Below are positions 1 to 6,415 of a DNA stretch of 10,748 nt, in pieces. Positions within the stretch are counted from its first letter, which is position 1; every line of letters starts with the position of its first letter. The notes beneath the pieces were generated by a model. That model made no database searches and was not told the origin of the DNA. It saw only the letters and a program-made list of their open reading frames with translations. The position numbers and the translations under genes were made by a program. Source of the DNA: Verrucomicrobiota bacterium (GTDB lineage: Bacteria > Verrucomicrobiota > Verrucomicrobiia > Limisphaerales > UBA9464); the NCBI GenBank assembly GCA_017302195.1, contig JAFLEG010000081.1:1-10748 (forward strand). Reading direction: 5' to 3'.

Positions 1-1
1 G

Positions 2-208
2 CCGGATCTGGAGCACCACGGACTGCCGTTCACCGGCATGGTGCTCGAGTGGGATCCTGCCACCCTCGAGCCAGCGCATCCCTGGGATGTCGGTGGCGAT
101 GCCGGCTGGGGGTGTCCGAGGTGCGAGAGAGACTCACACCCAGGGCGCCAAGGACACAGTGGGGCTGGCCTTCAGTGCGGAGATCACTTTATGGTCCGCC
201 CGCCATGA
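2..208 (+). CDS. possible 3' end of an upstream gene (partial, unidentified)
   Basis: A stop-free frame enters from the left edge and ends with TGA at 206-208, overlapping the lipoprotein start as ATGA. It begins PDLEHHGLPFTGMVLEWDP and ends FMVRPP. Its first ~25 codons mostly have G or C in third position, as expected of a real gene here, but another forward frame over the same stretch is also GC-biased. The later part (GDAGWGCPRCERDSHPGRQG) looks less protein-like. No family is recognised. It could equally be non-coding sequence that happens to be open. Confidence 0.28.
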   Translation, partial: PDLEHHGLPFTGMVLEWDPATLEPAHPWDVGGDAGWGCPRCERDSHPGRQGHSGAGLQCGDHFMVRPP

Positions 209-534
209 AAACCCTGGTCGTGTTCCTGGGTATCGGACTCATTGCTTCCGGCTGTAGTTCCACGCTTCCGAAGGGCGCGGTTGCCGATGCCCAAGTGGGT
301 GACGGCGAGCAGGCGATTTCCGACCAGTCGTCGCCGTTGGACACCATCGGCGACGTGCTGGAGGCCACCCGATTTGAGACGCTCCCCAGGTTGGATTCGG
401 CACAAGCGGAGCAGGCTTCAGTCCCTGGACCCTCAGGCGATTCAGATAATCGCCCGATCCGAACCGTGGGTGAGCTTTTGGCGGATCCTCAATTCAAGGC
501 GGTGGTCGCCGCATTGGAAGGTGCCAAGCAGTAG
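205..534 (+). CDS. small putative lipoprotein (109 aa)
   Basis: The product is predicted to be exported by Sec and lipid-anchored in the envelope. It starts MKTLVVFLGIGLIASGCSS: one Lys, a hydrophobic core, then a lipobox-like ASGC with the acceptor Cys at residue 17. I chose ATG 205 because the frame stays open further upstream but encodes Arg/Trp/Cys-rich sequence that would bury the signal peptide. The mature part is acidic and hydrophilic with no recognised domain. It contains two similar segments, around TIGDVLEATRF and TVGELLADPQF, that look like a degenerate repeat of about 19 residues. The start overlaps the stop of a possible upstream frame by 4 bases, and the next gene starts 148 bases downstream. 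No family is recognised and the function is unknown. Confidence 0.7.
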   Translation: MKTLVVFLGIGLIASGCSSTLPKGAVADAQVGDGEQAISDQSSPLDTIGDVLEATRFETLPRLDSAQAEQASVPGPSGDSDNRPIRTVGELLADPQFKAVVAALEGAKQ

Positions 535-682
535 GAGCCCCGTCCGACTCACCAAACACCTTCGGCAGGCCAGACCCGATTTCACCGCGCAAGCTGGGTG
601 GCGGCTCTCGGCGTCCGTCCTCGGTCGGCCGAGCAGTTCCACGGCCCGCTCCGCTGGCATGTGCACTGCTAACCAGTAACCC

Positions 683-1654
683 ATGAATCCTCGGGCGATG
701 GTCACGCGACCCCGCGTGCAACTCAGGCTGTTTCTTCTCCCATGCCAACTCCTGATCGGAGCGCTCTCCCTCTCCGCCCAATCGTGGACCAATGCGCTCC
801 AGGGTTGGTGGAGCGGCGACCAATCCACGAGGAATTTGGTGGGGACCAACGTTGCCCTGTTCGGCATCATGCCGTCCTATTCCCCCGCGGTTTTTCAGAT
901 GGGGTTCCACCTGAATGGAACCAACTTCCTCGAGGTTCCTGACGCTCCCACACAGCGGCCACGCCGGGTTACTGTCGCGGCCTGGGTCCAGTTTGAGGAC
1001 ATGGATACTCGGGGTGCCGCCACCCCTGGCCTGCAGTACCTCGTGTTCAAGCGCCGTCCCGAGGGGAGGGGATTCGAGGGGTACACCCTGGTGAAGGATC
1101 GGCTGACGGGGACCGACCGCTTGAAGTTTGTCGTCGCCTCGGGAAGCGGCCCGCAAAACCAGGTGGTGGTGACTTCCACCACGGAGGTGGTGCCTGGCCG
1201 ATTCTATTTCGTGGTTGGAACCCACGATGGCCAGAATGCCCGGCTCTTTGTTGATGGCGCCCTGGAAGCCACGCAGCCTGCGCCCTTCCTCCTGGACTAC
1301 GCGAGAACGCCGCTGTGCTTCGGCTCCTCCCGTCAATCCTATGACGGTCGGCTTTCCGGAATTCTGGACGAGGTGATGATCTTCGACCGGGCGTTGGACC
1401 CCGATGAAATCTGGAGCCTCTGGGAGGAACGAAATGCCCAGCCGAGTCTGGAGGGCTCCGCGAGCACGGGTGTGCCGGTTATCAGTTGGTCCGCGGTCGG
1501 TGAATCGCCCGTCTTGGAGTATCGCGAGCAGTTCGACGTCGGTCGGTGGGAGCCATTGACCGCGCTGGCTCCGCGGCGGGAGATGTTCCGATGGCAGGTG
1601 GCCGATGACCGCGGTCGGCCGCAGGGCTTCTATCGTCTGAGCGCGCCTGAGTGA
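683..1654 (+). CDS. secreted LamG/concanavalin A-like (jelly-roll) domain protein, 323 aa
   Basis: The protein is predicted to be exported. A basic N-terminus and hydrophobic stretch (residues ~14-31, LRLFLLPCQLLIGALSL) end near SAQS, where signal peptidase could cut. Residues ~38-250 match a Laminin_G_3/LamG-like beta-sandwich: ALQGWWSGD opening, FHLNGTNFLEVPD, VTVAAWVQF, FYFVVGTHDGQNARLFVDG, and the ending GILDEVMIFDRALDPDEI, the family's usual DE(V/A)-x-(I/V)-(Y/F)-x-R-A-L signature. Residues ~265-323 (VISWS...YREQFDVGRWEPL...GFYRL) resemble the short beta-rich C-terminal module common on verrucomicrobial secreted proteins. LamG domains usually bind glycans or proteins; no ligand or catalytic residue can be named. 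A second ATG at 698 is an alternative start. No strong Shine-Dalgarno sequence is visible. Confidence 0.85.
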   Translation: MNPRAMVTRPRVQLRLFLLPCQLLIGALSLSAQSWTNALQGWWSGDQSTRNLVGTNVALFGIMPSYSPAVFQMGFHLNGTNFLEVPDAPTQRPRRVTVAAWVQFEDMDTRGAATPGLQYLVFKRRPEGRGFEGYTLVKDRLTGTDRLKFVVASGSGPQNQVVVTSTTEVVPGRFYFVVGTHDGQNARLFVDGALEATQPAPFLLDYARTPLCFGSSRQSYDGRLSGILDEVMIFDRALDPDEIWSLWEERNAQPSLEGSASTGVPVISWSAVGESPVLEYREQFDVGRWEPLTALAPRREMFRWQVADDRGRPQGFYRLSAPE

Positions 1655-1714
1655 GTCGCGGCGGGAACCTGCAGAAGTACCACCGCCAGATACTTCCCTC
1701 GTTCTCCGCAGCAC

Positions 1715-1728
1715 CTTGACACGTCAAG
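1715..1728. repeat. short inverted repeat CTTGAC-AC-GTCAAG
   Basis: Perfect 6-base arms are separated by 2 bases, 60 bases after the LamG stop codon. The symmetry could suit a dimeric regulator, but nothing links it to a particular one. Confidence 0.35.
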
Positions 1729-1740
1729 CGGCAGAAATTG

Positions 1741-1762
1741 GGGTTGTGCGGGAGCCCAACCC
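1741..1762 (+). terminator. hairpin downstream of the LamG gene, possible terminator
   Basis: GGGTTG (1741-1746) pairs with CAACCC (1757-1762). After one mismatch, GC/GC pairs close a GGGA tetraloop (1750-1753) of the GNRA type. It lies ~86 bases after the LamG stop. There is no following T-run, so it is not a canonical Rho-independent terminator. It could instead be a repeat-derived stem-loop. Confidence 0.35.
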
Positions 1763-1814
1763 TACCGGGGAGGGATGAACGATGAGCGTTGAGTGATGAG
1801 GTGAAGGCCGAAGA

Positions 1815-1837
1815 AGACGAGGTCACGCGGCTCTGAC
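1815..1837 (+). repeat. dispersed 23-base repeat, copy 1
   Basis: This copy begins AGACGAGGTCACG and ends CTGAC. It matches 4891-4913 in the same orientation at 21 of 23 positions, differing only at positions 14 (C/A) and 18 (T/C). Both copies lie between genes, which suggests a dispersed intergenic repeat rather than coding conservation. Confidence 0.55.
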
Positions 1838-1892
1838 TTCCTCTGCCTTTCTGAAGACTGAACACTTGAAACTGAAAACTCTCCGCGTCGGC

Positions 1893-2116
1893 AGCCCGGG
1901 CTTGACCCCGTGGAATGGCGGCCAACACGCTGTGTCGGCCTTATGGAATTTGATTGGGGAGGGCGTGCGCCCTGGCATGTGGCGGGCGGCGAGTGGGAAC
2001 GGACGATGGCACGCATTGCTGCCCGGTTGGGGCGTGTGGACTCGCCCCCAGTGAGTCCACGGTTGCGCGCACCGACCGGGGCGAGGGCGCCCCGGTCAAC
2101 ACGCGGGGGCGCGTGT
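1893..2116. repeat. palindrome/hairpin-rich element upstream of the acyltransferase
   Basis: The block contains: AGCCCGGGCT, a 10-base palindrome (1893-1902); GGCC-A-ACAC / GTGT-C-GGCC with a 3-base loop (1920-1940); AGGGCG/CGCCCT (1960-1973); GTGGACTC/GAGTCCAC, perfect 8 bp with 9 bases between (2036-2060); TGCGCGCA (2064-2071); GACCGGGGCG/CGCCCCGGTC, perfect 10 bp with a 4-base loop (2074-2097); and ACACGCG/CGCGTGT, perfect 7 bp around GGGG (2099-2116). The last units are nearly back to back. The open frame reading through it into the acyltransferase gives Arg/Pro/Gly-rich sequence that looks non-coding. It may be a REP/BIME-like mobile repeat, or a structured leader RNA of the downstream gene. 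Confidence 0.6.
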
Positions 2117-2166
2117 GCTCCCCAGAATCCCAGCGGCAGCCTCCGGCCGGGAGCGCACCCCGTTCC

Positions 2167-3273
2167 GTGAGCACCGACACCGAGCCCCATCCGCCGTCCG
2201 GAGCCGCCTCCCGTGGCCGGAGCGGAGTGCGGTTGGGCGATCTCCAGTCACTGCGCGGCATCGCCGCCCTGATGGTGGTGCTGTTCCACGCCGGCGAGAT
2301 CTTCAAGGAGCGCTTCGGCGCGGCCTGGATGGGCAACGTGTTCCGCGCCGGGTTCGTGGGTGTGGACGTCTTCTTCGTCATCAGCGGCTTCATCATCCTG
2401 TGGGTGCATCAGGGTGACGCCGGACGCCCCTCCAGCGTGCGTCCCTATGCCATCAAGCGTGCGCTGCGGATCTTCCCGCTCTACTGGACGGTGGTGCTGC
2501 TCAAGGCGGCGAAGGATTTCGCGCACCTGGATCCAGTGGTGGTGGCCTGCGCTTTCCTGCTCATCCCCTATCCGCTGCCGCCGTTCATCAACCTGTCGTG
2601 GACCCTCACCTTCGAGATGGTGTTCTACGTCAGCTTCGTCGCGGTGCTGCTGATGGGATTGCGCCGCGGGTTGGCCGTGGTGGCGGCGGTGATGCTGGGG
2701 CTTGCCTTCCTGCCGCGCCCGTTTCCCGACGACGGCTCGGTGCATGCCACCGCGGTGAACTTCCTCTTTGACCAGCATGTGCTGGGATTCCTGGCCGGGC
2801 TGGCCGCCGCCTGGGCGCTGCGTCGCTGGACCATTCCGCGTCCGCACTGGTTCGCGCTGGCCGGCGCGGGGGCGTTCCTGGTGTCGCTGGGACTCACTAC
2901 CTGGACCGGGGTGACTGCCGATCATGCGGTGCTGTCCCACCCGGCCATCCGCCACACCTCGCTGTGCTTCGGCGTGCCGACGGCGCTGCTGCTGGTCGGG
3001 CTGGTGGGGCGGGAGCTGTCCGGAGGACGTCCGGTGCTGGGCGCCTTCCGGAGGATCGGGGAGTGGTCCTACTCGCTCTACCTGCTGCACGGCTTCCTGA
3101 TCTACAACCTGACCGGCATCGAGCCTTTCCGCGGCGCGCTGGCGCGACATCCCATGCTGCTGTGGCTGCCGGTGCTGTCCACGCTGGTGGCGGCCGCGGC
3201 GGCCTACCGGTGCATCGAGAAGCCGTGTGTGGATCTCGGACGCCGCTGGGCCGGCGCCCCGGAGCGGGGCTGA
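2167..3273 (+). CDS. acyltransferase 3 family membrane protein (OafA/YrhL-like), 368 aa
   Basis: An integral inner-membrane O-acyltransferase, expected to transfer acetyl or other acyl groups to cell-surface glycans; the substrate cannot be told. Diagnostic motifs numbered from GTG 2167: RGIAALMVVLFH (the R-x10-H motif, R30/H41), GVDVFFVISGF (65-75), IKRALRIFPLYW, SWTLTFEMVFY (144-154, with the conserved E150), SYSLYLLHG (301-309) and IEKP (350-353). About ten hydrophobic segments and the length fit a single-domain member with no SGNH extension. The frame is open upstream to about 1954, but that part runs through the hairpin block and is unlike the family. GTG 2167 has a GGGAG 13 bases upstream; GTG 2227 (GGAG nearby) is an alternative that removes 20 residues. 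The gene is convergent with the oxidoreductase. Confidence 0.88.
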   Translation: MSTDTEPHPPSGAASRGRSGVRLGDLQSLRGIAALMVVLFHAGEIFKERFGAAWMGNVFRAGFVGVDVFFVISGFIILWVHQGDAGRPSSVRPYAIKRALRIFPLYWTVVLLKAAKDFAHLDPVVVACAFLLIPYPLPPFINLSWTLTFEMVFYVSFVAVLLMGLRRGLAVVAAVMLGLAFLPRPFPDDGSVHATAVNFLFDQHVLGFLAGLAAAWALRRWTIPRPHWFALAGAGAFLVSLGLTTWTGVTADHAVLSHPAIRHTSLCFGVPTALLLVGLVGRELSGGRPVLGAFRRIGEWSYSLYLLHGFLIYNLTGIEPFRGALARHPMLLWLPVLSTLVAAAAAYRCIEKPCVDLGRRWAGAPERG

Positions 3274-3333
3274 ACCCGTGTGGGCGCACCACCACGTGGA
3301 TCGGTCGTTGGGTCAGCGAGGATCCATTGAACC

Positions 3334-3363
3334 TCCAACGTTCGAGGTTGGACGTGGAACGTT
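3334..3363. repeat. nested inverted repeats between convergent genes
   Basis: TCCAAC (3334-3339) is complementary to GTTGGA (3347-3352), and AACGTTC (3337-3343) to GAACGTT (3357-3363). These lie in the 134-base gap (3274-3407) between the convergent acyltransferase and oxidoreductase genes. The sequence could form alternative hairpins on either strand and act as a bidirectional transcription stop, although no T-run follows. The string ACGTTCACCG recurs near 4919-4928, in the next gene gap. Confidence 0.4.
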
Positions 3364-3407
3364 CACCGCCTGAACCGCGTCATGCCATCCGGCCTGGACC
3401 CACGGGG

Positions 3408-4814
3408 TCAGGCACTCCATCCGGGACGGTTCTCCCGCTTCACGAAGCGGGAGGCCTCCGGAAGGTTCGGGGAACGCATGTTGGGGCCGTCCCACTCCAT
3501 GACCCGGCCCTCGCCAACGCGCACCGCGATGCAGCCCAGGAGGATGATCTCGGTCAGGTAGGCCGCGATGTCGAAGTTGGAATAGGCCGGCGTGCCGTCC
3601 CGCATCATGCGGAACCATTCCTCGTTGTGCCCCGGGGATCGCGGAATGGTCTCCGCCACCGCCCGCGCCGCCTCGTGCTTCTCTCCGGCGGTGTAGGCCT
3701 TTTCGGCATCCGCCATGAGGAAAAACTGGGAGCCGTAGTCGTCGGGCGAGAACAGCTTCCCGCGTTCCCCGACCAGCAGGCATCCGCTCGCCGGCAGCGA
3801 TCCCTGGAGGGTGACGATCTCCCGGGTCAGATCGGCTGACGGACGCAGCGGCGCAAGGTCCTGGTCCCCCGGATTGCCGTCGTACCACCAGAACTTCAGC
3901 GGCGGGAGTCCCTCCCGCTCCGGAAACTCGAACCGGAGGCGGGAGGTCTTGGCGAAGGTCTCCGGGAAGGATTCGGACGTGATCTCCGCCACCACCCGGG
4001 TGGGGTATCCGAGCTTCAACGCGCGGAACGGCATGTTGACCGTGTGGCACGCCATGTCGCCGAGGGCTCCGGTGCCAAAGTCATTCCAGCCCCGCCAGGC
4101 AAAGGAATGGTACACGCCCTTCTTGTAGGGACGGACCGCCGCCGGCCCCAGCCAGAGATCCCAGTCGAGGTTTGCGGGGACCGGATCCGACCCCTCCGGT
4201 CGCGCCAACCCCTGGGGCCAGACCGGCCGGTTGGACCAGACGTGCAGCTCGCGGACGGGTCCGATGACCCCCGACTGGATCACCTCCACGGCACGGCGGA
4301 GTCCGGAGCCTGCGCTGCCCTGGTTGCCCATCTGGGTGGCCAGTTTTTTGTCGCGGGCCAGTTGGCGCAGCTCCCGCGCCTCCGAGACCGTCTGGGTGAG
4401 CGGCTTCTGGCAGTAGATGTGCTTGCCCATCTTCATGGCCATGGCGGCGGCGACGCCGTGGACATGATCCGGCGTGGAGATGGTGACGGCGTCCACCGAG
4501 GAGCCGAGTTCCTCGAGCATCTTGCGGAAGTCTGCAAAACGGCGGGCGTCGGGAAACTTCTGGGCCTTCTTCGCCAGCGAGTCGGAATCCACATCGCACA
4601 GGCCGACGATGGTGCCCCCGCAGCGCGCGGCGTCATCGGTGTCGCTGGATCCCTTGCCGCCCACGCCGATGCAGGCCACCTGGATGCGGTCGTTGGCGCC
4701 CAGCACGTCGCCGACATACGGGAACGCCAGCACCGCCCCGGTGGCGGTGGCGCTTCGGCGGAGAAATTGGCGGCGGCTGGGAGAACGCGGGGATGCCTTT
4801 GGGGAAGTCTTCAT
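3408..4814 (-). CDS. Gfo/Idh/MocA family oxidoreductase with Tat signal, 468 aa
   Basis: Predicted NAD(P)-dependent sugar, inositol or related oxidoreductase, exported folded by the twin-arginine pathway. From ATG 4814 the N-terminus carries SRRQFLRR (residues 13-20), a hydrophobic stretch, and a likely cleavage site after DVLGA. The Rossmann fold follows: IQVACIGVGGKG (GxGxxG at 50-55), GLCDVD, and STPDHVHG. YCQKPLT (134-140) stands in the place of the family's EKP motif; QKP is a frequent variant in Tat-exported members. The C-terminal domain has GDMACHTVNMPF and ends near HNEEWFRMMRDG. I prefer ATG 4814 to an in-frame TTG at 4832 because it puts the RR motif at the usual distance. Exported relatives include glycosidases using an NAD-dependent mechanism, so true dehydrogenase activity is not certain. 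The substrate is unknown. Confidence 0.9.
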   Translation of the reverse strand: MKTSPKASPRSPSRRQFLRRSATATGAVLAFPYVGDVLGANDRIQVACIGVGGKGSSDTDDAARCGGTIVGLCDVDSDSLAKKAQKFPDARRFADFRKMLEELGSSVDAVTISTPDHVHGVAAAMAMKMGKHIYCQKPLTQTVSEARELRQLARDKKLATQMGNQGSAGSGLRRAVEVIQSGVIGPVRELHVWSNRPVWPQGLARPEGSDPVPANLDWDLWLGPAAVRPYKKGVYHSFAWRGWNDFGTGALGDMACHTVNMPFRALKLGYPTRVVAEITSESFPETFAKTSRLRFEFPEREGLPPLKFWWYDGNPGDQDLAPLRPSADLTREIVTLQGSLPASGCLLVGERGKLFSPDDYGSQFFLMADAEKAYTAGEKHEAARAVAETIPRSPGHNEEWFRMMRDGTPAYSNFDIAAYLTEIILLGCIAVRVGEGRVMEWDGPNMRSPNLPEASRFVKRENRPGWSA

Positions 4815-4890
4815 GGAAATGCCCGGAAACAATGGCCGAGATTTGGCCGCCGATGAAGGGGAATTCCTCGCCGTCCTGGCGGCAGGTGGG

Positions 4891-4913
4891 AGACGAGGTC
4901 ACGAGGCCCTGAC
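4891..4913 (+). repeat. dispersed 23-base repeat, copy 2
   Basis: This matches 1815-1837 at 21 of 23 positions in the same orientation. It lies in the 209-base gap (4815-5023) upstream of the minus-strand oxidoreductase. Directly after it comes GGTGGACGTTCACC (4914-4927), an imperfect palindrome resembling sequence at 3353-3368. Confidence 0.55.
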
Positions 4914-4963
4914 GGTGGACGTTCACCGTTCAGATCTGGGCCTTCCCGCTGTTCGCTCGCGAG

Positions 4964-4994
4964 GCGTACGGGAGCCTTGCTCTTCCCCGTGCGC
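4964..4994 (-). terminator. extended hairpin after the beta-CASP gene, possible terminator
   Basis: GCGTACGG (4964-4971) pairs with CCGTGCGC (4987-4994), with one G-T wobble. Inside it GAGC/GCTC closes a 3-base CTT loop, and TTCC (4983-4986) is bulged. The palindrome CTCGCGAG lies just beside it. It is 30-60 bases past the stop of the minus-strand beta-CASP gene and could end that transcript, but no U-run follows. It could also be another dispersed stem-loop. Confidence 0.35.
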
Positions 4995-5023
4995 AGCCCG
5001 CGGCATCCCCAGGCTGCCAGGCG

Positions 5024-6415
5024 TCACACCTCGATCTGTTCCCGCAGATCGGGAAGCAGGACCGGGAGCTGAAACCGGCGCTGGATGGCGTCCGCCAGCG
5101 CCCGGCGGGGAGTGTCCTCCCCATGGGTCAGGGCGACGCGGGGGCGGGACGCCGCCATGGCCTCCAGCCAGCCGAGCAGGTCGGTCTGTCCGGCGTGCGC
5201 GCTGAATCCGCCCAGGGTGTGCACCTGTGCCTTCACGGCAATGGTCTCGCCATGGATCCGCACCGTGGGCTCACGGTTGACCAGGCGGCGTCCCAGCGAT
5301 CCCTCGCTCTGGAACCCGACAATGAGCACCCGCGTCTCCGGCTTCCAGAGGTGGGCCTTCAGGTGATGCAGGATGCGTCCCGCGGTACACATGCCGGATC
5401 CGGCCAGCACCAGGCAGGAGCCTGGAAAGTCGTTGATCGCCTTCGACTCCTCGGCGGTGACGCAGTTCCTCAGGGTCTTGAGATCCGAGCGGATCGGCTT
5501 CTCCCTCAGGAACTGCAGCATCTCCTCGTCGAAGAGGTTGTGATGCCGCGCATAGATTTCGGTGGCCTCGATGGCCATCGGACTGTCCAGGAAGATGGGG
5601 AAGGGCTTCACCTTGCCGGTGCGAAACATCCAGGCGAGCAGGTTGATGATCAGTTGCGCGCGCCCGACCGCGAACACCGGGACCAGCACCTTGCCGCCCT
5701 GATCCACGGCGGCCTTCACCAGCGTGACAAACTCCGACACGGTCTCCTCATAGGGCCGGTGGTCGCGGTCCCCATAGGTGGACTCCAGGAACACCAGGTC
5801 GGCCTGCTGGAAGGACTCGAAGTCGCGCAGGATCGGGGCGCCAATGGGCCCGATGTCTCCGGAGAAGACCACCCGGCGGGTGACGTCGTCCTCCTCGACG
5901 ATCAACTGGATGCTGGCCGAGCCGAGCATGTGGCCCGAGTCCACCCAGACCGCGTGGATCCCGGGGGCCACGTCCACGGGTTCCCTATAGGGCACGGGAC
6001 GCAGCAGGGTCAGCACCTTCTCGACATCCTGGGGTGTGTACAGCGGTTCCTCCGGCGGTTCACCCGCCCGCTGCAGCTTCCGGTTCCTCCGTTCCGCGTC
6101 GGCCACCTGGATCCGCGCGGAATCCCGCAGGATCAGCCGGGTCATCTCCAGGGTTGCCGGCGTGCCGAAGATGGGCATGGAGTGACCCTGCCGCACCAGC
6201 AGGGGCAGGCGCCCGGTGTGGTCGAGATGGGCGTGCGTCAGCAGGAGGGACTGCAGGGAATCCCCGGGAGGCAGGGGCGGTTCGTTGAGTTCCTCGACGC
6301 GGCGGCCGCCCTGGAACAGGCCGCAGTCCACCAGGAGGTGAGCCCGGGCGGTGCGCACGGAGTATGAGGAGCCGGTGACTTCGCCGCCGACGGCGCCCAG
6401 AGGAGTGATGGTCAT
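5024..6415 (-). CDS. beta-CASP metallo-beta-lactamase RNase-like protein (CPSF/YSH1-type), 463 aa
   Basis: Predicted zinc-dependent cytoplasmic nuclease of the beta-CASP group (COG1236-like), which in characterised members acts on RNA. Visible motifs in order: THAHLDHTG (HxHxDH at 61-66), SGHMLGSA (H162), SGDIG (D187), FLESTYGDR (E211, beta-CASP motif A), PVFAVGRAQ, GSGMCTAGRILHHL (motif B His at 350/351), GGFSAHAGQ (motif C, H407) and a final THGE (H431). The length fits a stand-alone MBL/beta-CASP/RMMBL enzyme with no KH domains. The ATG at 6415 begins MTITPLGAVGGEVTGSSY, the usual family opening; its first bases overlap the antiporter stop (ATGA, 6412-6415), so translation is probably coupled. 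All metal-binding motifs are intact. The RNA target is unknown, and no partner RNA-processing gene is visible. Confidence 0.9.
   Translation of the reverse strand: MTITPLGAVGGEVTGSSYSVRTARAHLLVDCGLFQGGRRVEELNEPPLPPGDSLQSLLLTHAHLDHTGRLPLLVRQGHSMPIFGTPATLEMTRLILRDSARIQVADAERRNRKLQRAGEPPEEPLYTPQDVEKVLTLLRPVPYREPVDVAPGIHAVWVDSGHMLGSASIQLIVEEDDVTRRVVFSGDIGPIGAPILRDFESFQQADLVFLESTYGDRDHRPYEETVSEFVTLVKAAVDQGGKVLVPVFAVGRAQLIINLLAWMFRTGKVKPFPIFLDSPMAIEATEIYARHHNLFDEEMLQFLREKPIRSDLKTLRNCVTAEESKAINDFPGSCLVLAGSGMCTAGRILHHLKAHLWKPETRVLIVGFQSEGSLGRRLVNREPTVRIHGETIAVKAQVHTLGGFSAHAGQTDLLGWLEAMAASRPRVALTHGEDTPRRALADAIQRRFQLPVLLPDLREQIEV

Larger units (their letters stand above)
1655..2166. other. 512-base intergenic region without a convincing gene
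   Basis: Short open frames here are rich in Arg/Pro/Gly and resemble no known protein. From left to right the region holds: a CTTGAC/GTCAAG inverted repeat (1715-1728); a hairpin (1741-1762); a GATGA-rich stretch (~1777-1801); one copy of a dispersed 23-base repeat (1815-1837); and the palindrome-rich block (1893-2116) described separately. The acyltransferase promoter presumably lies here, but I see no confident -35/-10 pair. Confidence 0.6.

Noticed and set aside
49..204. Upstream extension of the lipoprotein frame
   Set aside because: It would place ~52 Arg/Trp/Cys-rich residues ahead of a clear lipoprotein signal peptide.
494..1714. Long minus-strand open frame opposite the LamG gene
   Set aside because: Its product is Arg/Gly/Pro/His-rich without a recognisable domain, while the plus strand has a clear signal peptide and LamG motifs. 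It is a mirror frame caused by high GC.
1954..2166. N-terminal extension of the acyltransferase frame
   Set aside because: The 71 extra codons run through the hairpin block, resemble no family member, and would precede the usual short N-terminus of acyltransferase 3 proteins.
2248..3150. Minus-strand open frame opposite the acyltransferase
   Set aside because: Gln/His/Arg-rich composition is typical of the complement of a membrane-protein gene; no motif is seen.
5123..6367. Plus-strand open frame of ~414 codons opposite the beta-CASP gene
   Set aside because: No motif is seen and composition is biased to Gln/His/Gly; the minus strand carries every catalytic motif of the beta-CASP family.
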